Of a stretch of 8,855 nucleotides of DNA, positions 1-6,248 are shown in pieces. The DNA lies in the NCBI GenBank assembly GCA_024638395.1, contig JAHEKK010000103.1:1-8855 (forward strand), given 5' to 3'. Numbering within the stretch: position 1 is the first letter of the stretch; each line of letters opens with the position of its first letter. The notes beneath the pieces are model-generated. The model was not told the origin of the DNA. It made no database searches and saw only the letters and a program-made list of their open reading frames with translations. The stretch is from Gemmatimonadota bacterium. Its GTDB lineage: Bacteria > Gemmatimonadota > Gemmatimonadetes > Longimicrobiales > Gaopeijiaceae. Both the position numbers and the translations under genes were made by a program.

Positions 1-534
1 AGGGGCACGGTGGAAGCCTACAGTGCCGGGAAGGGGAAGGGCTCTACTTTTACCGTCCGTTTGCCCGTGAACCCTCTGGTGCCCGGGCGGAAGGCGAAGG
101 TCCAGCCCGCGGAGAAGATCGACTTGAGCGGGGTACGCGTAATGGTCGTCGACGACGAGCCCGACGCGCGGGATATTTTCGAGACCGTACTCAAGCGAGC
201 GGGAGCAACCGTTACGTCGGCGGCTTCCGCAGCCGATGCCCTCGCCCGATTCGAGTCCGTGCGCCCTACCGTCCTACTGAGCGATATCGCCATGCCGGGC
301 GTCGATGGCCTCCAGCTCATCCAGGCCATTCGAAGTCGTTCCGATTGGCTGGCTCGCGTCCCCGCCGCCGCCCTGACTGCTCATGCCCGAGATGTGGATC
401 GGGAGGCAGCGCTCGAGGAGGGCTACGATCTGCACTTGGTAAAGCCCGTAGAGCCGGCACAACTGCTCCGCTCGGTTGAGCAGCTGGCCAGGAGTGCACC
501 CGGCGACGCCGAAGAAGCTGAGCCGGATTCGTAG
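1..534 (+). CDS. Hybrid sensor histidine kinase, 3' end (ATPase tail plus receiver domain), partial
   Basis: The reading frame is open from base 1 and the gene begins upstream of the window. The visible 177 residues start with a typical end of a histidine-kinase ATPase domain: a GKGKGSTFTVRLP stretch matches the G2-box glycines and final beta strand. A linker of about 25 residues follows, then a complete receiver domain (about residues 43-165). Receiver landmarks, counted from the first visible codon, are the acidic pair D51-D52, phospho-acceptor D95 in LLSDIAMPG, T126 and K148 in LVKPVEP. A short acidic tail closes the protein and no output domain follows. This is the order of a hybrid kinase, which autophosphorylates and passes phosphate to its own receiver. 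The sensor region and signal lie outside the window. A GTG at base 10 could mimic a start, but the ATPase remnant before the receiver shows it is internal. The next gene is 161 bp away on the same strand. Confidence 0.9.
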   Translation, partial: RGTVEAYSAGKGKGSTFTVRLPVNPLVPGRKAKVQPAEKIDLSGVRVMVVDDEPDARDIFETVLKRAGATVTSAASAADALARFESVRPTVLLSDIAMPGVDGLQLIQAIRSRSDWLARVPAAALTAHARDVDREAALEEGYDLHLVKPVEPAQLLRSVEQLARSAPGDAEEAEPDS

Positions 535-684
535 CAGAGCTCGAGCCACCCGGAAGGCTACTCTGGCGCACGCACCCGCGCCCGGCCTCCTCGCCTCCCG
601 CCCACGGCATCTTCCGACCTCCGAATTGCGCCCTCGAAACGGGTTGCCGATTCTTCGGCTCCCCCAATTTACGGCATGCTCAGC

Positions 685-690
685 GGAGAG
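685..690 (+). promoter_or_regulatory. Shine-Dalgarno site that fixes the TTG start of the dsbB-like gene
   Basis: GGAGAG lies 5 nt before the TTG codon at 696-698. No ATG or GTG in this frame is as well placed, and starting at this TTG gives a first transmembrane helix directly after the N-terminus. The site therefore supports TTG as the initiator. Confidence 0.6.
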
Positions 691-695
691 GCGCC

Positions 696-1274
696 TTGGC
701 ACTGTACGCCCCCATCGTCACGGCGCTCGGGTTTCTCGCGCTCGCGTCCGCCGCACTCGCTATTGGTGTCGGCGGCGTGCTGGCTTCTTCCGGTGGACGG
801 CAGTGGGTCGTGCGAACCCTGGGTGGCCTCGAGCGGCACCCCATCGCGTGGGCCTGGGCGGTCGCTGCGACAGCCATGCTCGGGAGCCTGTACCTGTCGG
901 AGATCGCCCAGCTCGTACCGTGTTCGCTGTGTTGGTACCAGCGGATCGCCATGTATCCCCTCGTGTTCGTTCTGGGTGTTGGGGCACTTCGGGCCGATGC
1001 CGCAGTCTGGCGGTACGTGCTGCCCATCGCGGCCGTGGGACTGGTCATTGCCGTCTACCATGTCACCATCCAGTGGCAGCCGTCATTGGACGTCGGCGCG
1101 TGTACCTCGGGCGCGCCTTGCACGGGGCGTTATCTGGCCGTGTTCGGATTCATCTCGATCCCCACGATGGCCGGTGCCGCCTTCCTGCTGATCATCTCGC
1201 TGATGCTCGGGGTGCGCACGTTGGAGCGGGCGGAACGAGTCGATTCGCCACCTGAGCCGGAAGGGGCTTCATGA
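696..1274 (+). CDS. DsbB/BdbC-family disulfide bond formation protein
   Basis: This 192-aa inner-membrane protein is predicted to reoxidise a thioredoxin-like disulfide donor (DsbA type) and pass the electrons to quinone. The first redox pair is C76-x2-C79 in PCSLCWYQRI, the hallmark of the family. The second pair is C136/C142 in ACTSGAPCTGRY, a compact loop like that of BdbC-type members. Hydrophobic segments lie at about 7-30, 50-68, 84-101, 106-125 and 150-175, so there appears to be one extra N-terminal helix compared with the four of classical DsbB. The start is TTG at 696, chosen for the GGAGAG site 5 nt upstream. The stop overlaps the start of the following hydrolase gene (ATGA at 1271-1274), which indicates co-transcription and translational coupling. 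No DsbA-like partner is present in the window. Family assignment is firm; the partner is unknown, so no dsb letter is assigned. Confidence 0.9.
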   Translation: MALYAPIVTALGFLALASAALAIGVGGVLASSGGRQWVVRTLGGLERHPIAWAWAVAATAMLGSLYLSEIAQLVPCSLCWYQRIAMYPLVFVLGVGALRADAAVWRYVLPIAAVGLVIAVYHVTIQWQPSLDVGACTSGAPCTGRYLAVFGFISIPTMAGAAFLLIISLMLGVRTLERAERVDSPPEPEGAS

Positions 1275-2233
1275 GTGTTTCCCGACGGCAGTTCCTGACC
1301 ACAACGGGGAGCTGCGCCTGCTACCTGGCGGCGGCGGGTCCCTTCGTTCCGTTGTCTGCGCGTGCTCGGTGGACGGGAGGTCCGCCTGGGGCAGCAGCCC
1401 GCTCCCAGACGCCCTTTGCGCGGCTGGAGCCCGTGGGTGAGGGTCTCACTGCCGTGATCTCCACTCCCCTGGACGGAGACTTCACGACGATCTGCAACGG
1501 TGGGATCATCGAGGGGTCCGCGGGTACGCTCGTCGTCGAGGCGTTCGGCACACCGGAAGGGGCGCGATGGGTGGCGGAGCGCGCCCGTGAACTGACGGGA
1601 CGCTGGCCCACCCACGTGGTCGTCACCCACTATCATGGTGACCACGTAGCCGGCGCCGCCGGGTTCCGGGAAGGGGGTCAGCCTCCGGAGCTGTACGTGA
1701 CCGAGGAGACCCGGGGCCGCGTGCTCGGGAGGGCCGAGGAGGCCGCCGCCCGCGCCCCCTGGGCGGATGTGATCATTCTCCCCGAGACCGAAGCCGTTCA
1801 CATCGACCTGGGCGGCCGGGATGTCGCCGTGGTGCCGCGGAGGGGTCACACCGGCAGCGATATGACCGTCGAGATCGACGGGGGGGAGGGGCCGGTATGG
1901 TGCGGCGATCTGGTGTGGAACGCCATGTTCCCCAACTACGTGGACGCGGCTCCATCGGAGTTGTCCCGCGCCGTGGGCGCCATCGGCGCGCTGTCCACCG
2001 ACCTGTACGTGGGGGGGCATGGGCCGGTCAGCGATCGCGACGCTTTCGCCGCCTATGTGGGCATGCTCCAGTCCGTGGAGGCCGCGGCTCGGGAGGCCTG
2101 GCGTCGGGGCCTGACGGCCGCCGAGGCCGCCGACGAATACGAGGTACCGGCCTGGCTGGGGGAGTGGGCGCTCTTCAATCCCCTCTTCTACCAGAGGGCC
2201 ATGGAGGCCTGGTTGAGGGAACTGCAGGGCTGA
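1271..2233 (+). CDS. Tat-exported metallo-beta-lactamase-fold hydrolase
   Basis: This is a 320-aa MBL-fold metallohydrolase with a complete set of metal ligands: H120, H122, D124 and H125 in THYHGDH, H193 in GHTGSD, D213 in CGDLV, and H250 in VGGHGP. It should therefore bind two metal ions, usually zinc. The N-terminus carries a twin-arginine signal, SRRQFL at residues 4-9, then a short hydrophobic stretch and a likely signal-peptidase site after S-A-R-A at about residue 32. It is therefore exported folded to the periplasm. The ATG overlaps the upstream stop, and GGAAGGGG at 1259-1266 is a good ribosome site. The substrate is unknown: candidates are a lactone, thioester, beta-lactam or another periplasmic ester or amide, and the motifs do not choose between them. 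The mature part has just two cysteines, C75 and C211, the second two residues from metal ligand D213. It ends 17 bp from the convergent TPR gene. Confidence 0.9.
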   Translation: MSVSRRQFLTTTGSCACYLAAAGPFVPLSARARWTGGPPGAAARSQTPFARLEPVGEGLTAVISTPLDGDFTTICNGGIIEGSAGTLVVEAFGTPEGARWVAERARELTGRWPTHVVVTHYHGDHVAGAAGFREGGQPPELYVTEETRGRVLGRAEEAAARAPWADVIILPETEAVHIDLGGRDVAVVPRRGHTGSDMTVEIDGGEGPVWCGDLVWNAMFPNYVDAAPSELSRAVGAIGALSTDLYVGGHGPVSDRDAFAAYVGMLQSVEAAAREAWRRGLTAAEAADEYEVPAWLGEWALFNPLFYQRAMEAWLRELQG

Positions 2234-2250
2234 GTCGCCCCCTGATCGGG

Positions 2251-3033
2251 TTATCGTCGACCGCGTCTCTCCTGTTCCAGCTGTGACATCAACACATCCC
2301 GAACCCACGCGAACCCGGGTTCCAGAGCCAGGGCGGAGGCAAACGCGGCCTCTGCCCCCTCCAGGTCGTCGCTCTGCATCTTGGCGATCCCCAACCACGC
2401 GTAGCACTCGGCGTGTCCCCACGCCGGCAGGGGCGGAGGCGGGGCGTCCGTTTCGAAGAGCGCGATCGCCCGCTCCAGCCGCTCCGTCGCCCGGTCGAGA
2501 CCGCCTCCGAACATGGAGGGCGTATGGATGGCCGCGGTACCGTGGAGCATCCAAGCGCGGGGGTTGTTTTCTGCAAGCGCCAGAGCCCGCTCGACCGCAC
2601 TGGTCGACTTGGGACCCAGGAGCATTCCCTTCAAGGGATTGGCGCCGATCTGCAGCCCGATTGCGGTGCCGATCAGGGCCCACGTCTCCGGAAGGGGGTT
2701 CAGCTCGGCAGCGCGCCTCAGCACTTCTTCGGCCCGCTCCGCGATTCTCCGCGCCTCTTCGGAATTGGCCGTCGTCGCCTGACGGTACATGGCCTCACCA
2801 AGGTAGTAGTGGAGAAGCCCATCGTCCGGATAGGCCGTTACCGCCCGCTCAGCCAACACGCGCGCCTCTTCGAGTCGTGCGTCATCTCCTTCGATGGAGG
2901 CGCGGTCGATCTCGACCCGGATAGAGTCGGCGAGGGATTCGGGGGTGGGGGCCGTCTGACCTGCCACGGGCAGCGCGGGAATTCCGAGGGCGGTGATGAT
3001 GGCGCAAAGGAGGCGTGGAGGAATGGCTTTCAT
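2251..3033 (-). CDS. Secreted TPR-repeat protein, last gene of the receptor operon
   Basis: This 260-aa protein has an N-terminal signal peptide (about residues 1-26: MKAIPP, hydrophobic LLCAIITALGIPALPV, then an A-G-Q cleavage-like site), so it is probably periplasmic. The rest is almost all alpha-helical, with tetratricopeptide-type helix pairs. Examples are the segments around 55-70 (ARVLAERAVTAYPDDG), 100-112 (EEVLRRAAELNP), 145-160 and 205-240, the last ending in FASALALEPGFAW. A loop at about 171-178 (TPSMFGGG) with the preceding NPRAWMLHG segment looks like a conserved family signature rather than a plain TPR. TPR proteins are scaffolds for protein partners, and no enzymatic motif is visible. 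The start codon is 12 nt after the stop of the TonB-dependent receptor, so the two are co-transcribed and the protein may serve the receptor. That role is inference. Confidence 0.85.
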   Translation of the reverse strand: MKAIPPRLLCAIITALGIPALPVAGQTAPTPESLADSIRVEIDRASIEGDDARLEEARVLAERAVTAYPDDGLLHYYLGEAMYRQATTANSEEARRIAERAEEVLRRAAELNPLPETWALIGTAIGLQIGANPLKGMLLGPKSTSAVERALALAENNPRAWMLHGTAAIHTPSMFGGGLDRATERLERAIALFETDAPPPPLPAWGHAECYAWLGIAKMQSDDLEGAEAAFASALALEPGFAWVRDVLMSQLEQERRGRR

Positions 3034-3045
3034 GGCTTGGCTCTT

Positions 3046-5235
3046 TCAGAAGCTCAGTGTGGAGCTCACTCCGAAGTACAGTGTGCGCGAAAACCCCTGT
3101 CCGGTGGGGATGCGCTCCGAGTAGTCGTCGTTGTATTGGTAGGCCGAGATGTTGTCCCGCCCGAGCAGGTTCGATATGGAAGCGAACAGCACGGTCAGAT
3201 CATCGCGGCCGAGTCCCAGGAGCAAGCTGGCCGATAGGTCCAGGCGGGCGTAGGTGGGAAGGCGCTCGCTGAAGGGCTCCCCGAATTCGGGGACCCAAAT
3301 ATCCTGATCGAAGTCCAACGTGGCCCCGACCACGGGGGTGAAGGGGCGCCCCGTGGCCCGCTTATAGGTGACGCCGGTCGTGAATCGGCTGTTCCAATTG
3401 CGTTCGATTACGGCCACCACGTTGCGGCGGATGTCCCAAGGTGACCGGGCGAGGAGACCGGTATCGGGGTCCGTCCGCTCGGCTTGGATTGCGCTGAACG
3501 CGAATCTGCCCGTCGTCCCAAAGGGGCCGGCTCCCGCTGCGTAGAGGTCGATGCCGCGAGAGAGCCCCCGGCCTCCCGGGTTGACCTGGTTGTCCCGTGT
3601 GTTGGCGCTGAGGTCCCGGTAGTCCTTTCGGTAGATCTCGGCGCGGATCTGTCGGGCGCCGCTCCCGATCTGGAGAGCAGCCACCCGATGCTCGGCCCGC
3701 ATGGCCTCGAGGCCGGGGATGCCGACCGTGGGTTCAAAGAACAGTGGGTTGGGCACCTGGTGGTATCGTCCCCATGCGAAGGTGAGAGCGGCTCCGTCCA
3801 TCAGACTGACGGCGGCGGACACCCGCGGACCATAGGTGCGGCGGCTCGTCAACTCGGCCAGGTCGGTCCGAACCCCACCCTTGACCCGAAGCCAGAGCCG
3901 GGCGGTCCATTCTCCCTCGACGAAGACCCCGGTCCTCCCGCCCGACAGCTCCGAGTCGAATACTGTCGTGCGAGCGCCCGGCCTGACGTCGTGACCCTCG
4001 TCAGGAATCGACCCGGCCAGGCCTGCCTCCCGCCTTTCCCACTCGATCCCGGCTCGACCGAACCAGGAGGGTCCAAGGGTCACACCGAGCTCCCCGCGTG
4101 CCTGGAAGTACCGGTCCTGCTCGCGAAGGCGGAACGCCCCGAACGCCTGCTCGCGTGTTCGCCCCGAGACCGAGGCGCTGTACGAGACCACCGCGGATCC
4201 AAGCAGATCCGTTCCCGACAGCACGGTGAGGTCGGTCCGGTTCTCGGCGTCGAAGCCTCCGTTGAACGATGGGCTCTCCACCGCCACTCCAAACTGGTCC
4301 CACTGCCGGACGGTAAACAGCTTCATTCGGCCCTCTGGGGAGTACTCCCAGGTCAGGGCCGCGTTGACGTCGCGGCCCTCGGGGACTTGCGAGAAGTCCT
4401 CGTCCACGCCGTTCAGGTCGAACAGCAGCCGGGTCGAGCTTCGGGTGCCCCCGACCCGGACGCCAAGGCCATGGGGAAGGGCTGCCCCGGCGCGGGCGGA
4501 CAGGGCTGCCAGGGAGGCGGAGACGTCGAGCTGATTGGTGGTCGGGCGCCCCCTCGTCTGGAGCTCAGCAAGGCCCGACAGAGCGTCTCCATGTCGAACT
4601 CCGAATCCGCCGGCTGAGAAATAGATGCCATCGAGGGAGAAGGGGTCGAAGGCACCGAAGGCGTTGCCGGTTGGGGATTCGAAGCGGTAGGGAGCCAGTA
4701 CGACCGCTCCATCCAGGGTGATCCGTGTCTCCGACACGTCTCCTCCCCGCACGAAGAGCCCTGCTCCGTCGGTCACTGTCTGGAGGCCAGGGAACGTCTG
4801 TATGGCACGAAACACGTCGGCGGCGGCACCCGGTGTGGTCACCACGTCCAGGCTGGTGAGGGACACCTCGCCTTCGGCACCCCCACCATACCGGCCGGGT
4901 TCGACCACGATGGGCGCCAGCCGGATCGGTTCACGGTCCACCACGATGTCCAGGGCCCCTGTGGGAAGGGTGACCGCTGTCCGCAGTTCCAGGTACCCGT
5001 CTCGTCGCACGATGAGGGTCGCGTTGCCCTCGAGGTGTGTCGTGAACTCGAATCCGCCCGCTCCGTCCGTAACCGCTCCTTCGAGGGTTTGTAGGAGAAA
5101 GACGTTCGCCCCAGGTACGCCTACCGTTCCGGACTCACGGACGGTGCCGCGGATCGAACTCGTGTCCGGGGCGGGGGCGGTGGGCAGGGCCAAGCCGAGG
5201 GCGAAGGCTGCGCGTAGGAGGGCGGAGGCCACCAT
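3046..5235 (-). CDS. TonB-dependent outer-membrane receptor with N-terminal carboxypeptidase-like domain
   Basis: This 729-aa protein has a hydrophobic signal peptide (about 1-25). A small beta-sandwich of the carboxypeptidase-regulatory type follows (about 27-105), with the landmarks IRGTVRESG, VPGANVFLLQ, AVTDGAGGFEF and LIVRRDGY. The plug domain lies at about 108-232: PIVVEPGRYGG, DVFRAIQTFPGL, GLFVRGGDVSETRITLDG, then FGVRHGDALSGLAELQTR. The remainder is a beta barrel with many alternating strands and ends in LYFGVSSTLSF, whose terminal Phe is the usual outer-membrane assembly signal. It should import a large or scarce ligand across the outer membrane using TonB energy. The ligand is unknown, and no SusD-like lipoprotein lies beside it. 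It lacks the STN signalling domain and no FecI/FecR pair is present. Instead it follows a winged-helix regulator by 3 nt, pointing to control by that regulator. Confidence 0.92.
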   Translation of the reverse strand: MVASALLRAAFALGLALPTAPAPDTSSIRGTVRESGTVGVPGANVFLLQTLEGAVTDGAGGFEFTTHLEGNATLIVRRDGYLELRTAVTLPTGALDIVVDREPIRLAPIVVEPGRYGGGAEGEVSLTSLDVVTTPGAAADVFRAIQTFPGLQTVTDGAGLFVRGGDVSETRITLDGAVVLAPYRFESPTGNAFGAFDPFSLDGIYFSAGGFGVRHGDALSGLAELQTRGRPTTNQLDVSASLAALSARAGAALPHGLGVRVGGTRSSTRLLFDLNGVDEDFSQVPEGRDVNAALTWEYSPEGRMKLFTVRQWDQFGVAVESPSFNGGFDAENRTDLTVLSGTDLLGSAVVSYSASVSGRTREQAFGAFRLREQDRYFQARGELGVTLGPSWFGRAGIEWERREAGLAGSIPDEGHDVRPGARTTVFDSELSGGRTGVFVEGEWTARLWLRVKGGVRTDLAELTSRRTYGPRVSAAVSLMDGAALTFAWGRYHQVPNPLFFEPTVGIPGLEAMRAEHRVAALQIGSGARQIRAEIYRKDYRDLSANTRDNQVNPGGRGLSRGIDLYAAGAGPFGTTGRFAFSAIQAERTDPDTGLLARSPWDIRRNVVAVIERNWNSRFTTGVTYKRATGRPFTPVVGATLDFDQDIWVPEFGEPFSERLPTYARLDLSASLLLGLGRDDLTVLFASISNLLGRDNISAYQYNDDYSERIPTGQGFSRTLYFGVSSTLSF

Positions 5236-5238
5236 GAG

Positions 5239-5547
5239 TCAACTCGCGTCCTCGAGCCGGACCATCTCCCCGAGACGAATCACGTAGGCCTGAAAAGCTG
5301 CCTTGCCCTCAGGCGTGAGGCGATACCGGGTTACGGGTTTCCGCTCCACGAAGAGCTTCTCGGCCGATACGTATCCGGCGTTCTCCAGCTTTCCGATATG
5401 GGCGCCCAGGTTCCCGTCTGTCGCGCCCGTTTTTTCTCTCAAGAATCGGAAGTCGGCGAACTCGACGGCAGACAGGATCGATACCACGGCGAGTCGGATT
5501 CTCGAGTGGATCAACTCGTCCAGGGTGCGGTAGTCGAAGTCGGCCAT
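5239..5547 (-). CDS. Small winged-helix transcriptional regulator (HTH_34/MarR-like)
   Basis: This 102-aa protein is a single winged-helix domain. The N-terminal helix reads HSRIRLAVVSIL, followed by FADFRFLREKTGATDGNLGAHIGKLENAG (residues 31-58), in which TDGNLGAHIGKLE is the recognition helix of this family. The wing is at about 62-78 (VERKPVTRYRLTPEG), and a final helix probably serves dimerisation. No sensor domain or cysteine/histidine metal site is visible. The start is ATG at 5545-5547, 8 nt after the stop of the upstream membrane protein. The same frame continues upstream with no stop, but that part overlaps the membrane gene and has no family resemblance. By position it probably represses its own operon through the palindromes at 6178-6213, and perhaps the divergent protease gene. 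How its activity is altered is not visible; the co-encoded membrane protein is one candidate partner. Confidence 0.88.
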   Translation of the reverse strand: MADFDYRTLDELIHSRIRLAVVSILSAVEFADFRFLREKTGATDGNLGAHIGKLENAGYVSAEKLFVERKPVTRYRLTPEGKAAFQAYVIRLGEMVRLEDAS

Positions 5548-5555
5548 CTTGGGCC

Positions 5556-6134
5556 CTAGGCCGCCTGTGCCCGCCGGTACTGAAGAACTCCGGGTACGAG
5601 CTGAAGGACCACGATCAGGCCCGCCATCACCAGGTTGGTGGGTAGGGCGGGCAGCAGGAAGAGCGCGGCCGCACCCGCCCACCATCCGTATGCGAGTCGT
5701 CGCGTCCACTGGCTCTTGTAGACGCCGCTCGTGGCGAAGTAGCAGAGGCCAAGGACAGAAGCCACGGCTGCGTTGATCGCGTTGGAGTCCAGAGCGCCCG
5801 TGGTGGATCCGACCAGGCCCAGAATCGTCAGGGTGACTCCACACCCGACCCAAACGGCTGTGAGGAACCGAGTCGCCACGCTCCGCACGTAAGCTGCTCG
5901 CGTTTCCCGCATTCCCAGCACGATGGACCCGATCCACCCCAGGGTCAGGGCAAAGGCCCAGATAAGTGCCGGATGGAGGCCGATGGCGCCGACGCTGAAG
6001 GCGTGGTTGGCCAGGAGTGCGGCCGTGACGACGAGGCCCCAGAGGATGAAGTGGGTTCCCCGGTCCTGCACCAGCCCCTGGCTTTCCTCCATGAGCTGCC
6101 GGATCTCATCCAGCTGTATGTCGCGCGTCGCCAT
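5556..6134 (-). CDS. Multi-pass inner-membrane protein, first gene of the receptor operon
   Basis: I do not recognise a named family. The predicted 192-aa protein opens with a short amphipathic, charged segment (MATRDIQLDEIRQLMEESQG). Up to six hydrophobic segments follow at about 28-45, 50-75, 90-108, 117-138, 148-162 and 166-184, and the tail is short and basic (QYRRAQAA). No catalytic motif is apparent. The ATG at 6132-6134 is preferred, with GAAGGA about 10 nt upstream. A TTG at 6150-6152 would add six residues. It is the promoter-proximal gene of a four-gene operon, and the winged-helix regulator follows 8 nt after its stop. A small membrane protein beside a small DNA-binding protein suggests a partner that senses something at the membrane or modulates the regulator, but this is inference from position only. 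Confidence 0.8.
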   Translation of the reverse strand: MATRDIQLDEIRQLMEESQGLVQDRGTHFILWGLVVTAALLANHAFSVGAIGLHPALIWAFALTLGWIGSIVLGMRETRAAYVRSVATRFLTAVWVGCGVTLTILGLVGSTTGALDSNAINAAVASVLGLCYFATSGVYKSQWTRRLAYGWWAGAAALFLLPALPTNLVMAGLIVVLQLVPGVLQYRRAQAA

Positions 6135-6177
6135 CTCCACACCGTCCTTCAAGCGATTGAGGGGCCAAACCCTTTTC

Positions 6178-6190
6178 TAATTCCGAATTA
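6178..6190. promoter_or_regulatory. Palindrome TAATTCCGAATTA upstream of the operon
   Basis: Two 6-bp arms, TAATTC and GAATTA, surround a single central C. The site directly adjoins and shares its last A with the CAGAGTACTCTG palindrome at 6190-6203. It lies in the spacer between the divergent operon and the protease gene. It may be a second operator, part of a promoter element, or chance in an AT-rich patch. Confidence 0.4.
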
Positions 6191-6213
6191 CAGAGTACTC
6201 TGTTTTTCAGAGT
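6190..6213. promoter_or_regulatory. Candidate operator: ACAGAGTACTCTGT plus a third CAGAGT half-site
   Basis: Bases 6190-6203 form a perfect 14-bp palindrome made of CAGAGT and ACTCTG. Another CAGAGT follows at 6208-6213 after five T residues, so ACTCTG-TTTTT-CAGAGT (6197-6213) is a second dyad overlapping the first. The surrounding 49 bp (6172-6220) are only about one-third G+C, in sharp contrast to the flanking genes. The site lies 56 bp before the membrane-protein start and 35 bp before the protease start. It is well placed to be bound by the dimeric winged-helix regulator encoded at 5239-5547 and to control both directions. I could not place convincing -35/-10 boxes on either strand. Confidence 0.6.
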
Positions 6214-6248
6214 TACACAATGCGGAGGGTCGAATCGGTGAATCAGGC

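Noticed and set aside
10..534. An independent response regulator starting at the GTG at base 10
   Set aside because: The first residues are the end of a histidine-kinase ATPase domain and the frame is open to the window edge, so this is the tail of a hybrid kinase.
535..565. CAGAG (535-539) and ACTCTG (560-565), resembling the operator half-sites
   Set aside because: They are separated by 20 nt rather than 0 or 5, and single CAGAGT half-sites also occur by chance elsewhere (for example 7480-7485 inside rtcB).
646..659. GCCGA-TTCT-TCGGC hairpin before the dsbB-like gene as a terminator
   Set aside because: The stem is only 5 bp, there is no T-tract, and it lies close to the start of the next gene, so it is not a convincing terminator for the kinase gene.
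644..672. TTGCCG and AATTTA as -35/-10 boxes for the dsbB-like gene
   Set aside because: The -35 matches 4 of 6 consensus positions but the -10 is poor; too weak to list as a promoter.
1130..2683. A 517-aa minus-strand frame spanning the hydrolase and part of the TPR gene
   Set aside because: It runs opposite a hydrolase with complete metal ligands and out of frame with the TPR protein; composition is dominated by Arg, Gly and Pro.
3484..4617. A 377-aa plus-strand frame across the receptor gene
   Set aside because: It lies opposite the beta-barrel coding region, has no domain pattern and has typical shadow composition.
5548..5937. An N-terminal extension of the winged-helix regulator (232 aa in total)
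   Set aside because: The extension lies antisense-frame over the membrane-protein gene, is rich in Arg/Gly/Pro shadow composition, and has no family resemblance. The ATG at 5547 gives a complete domain.
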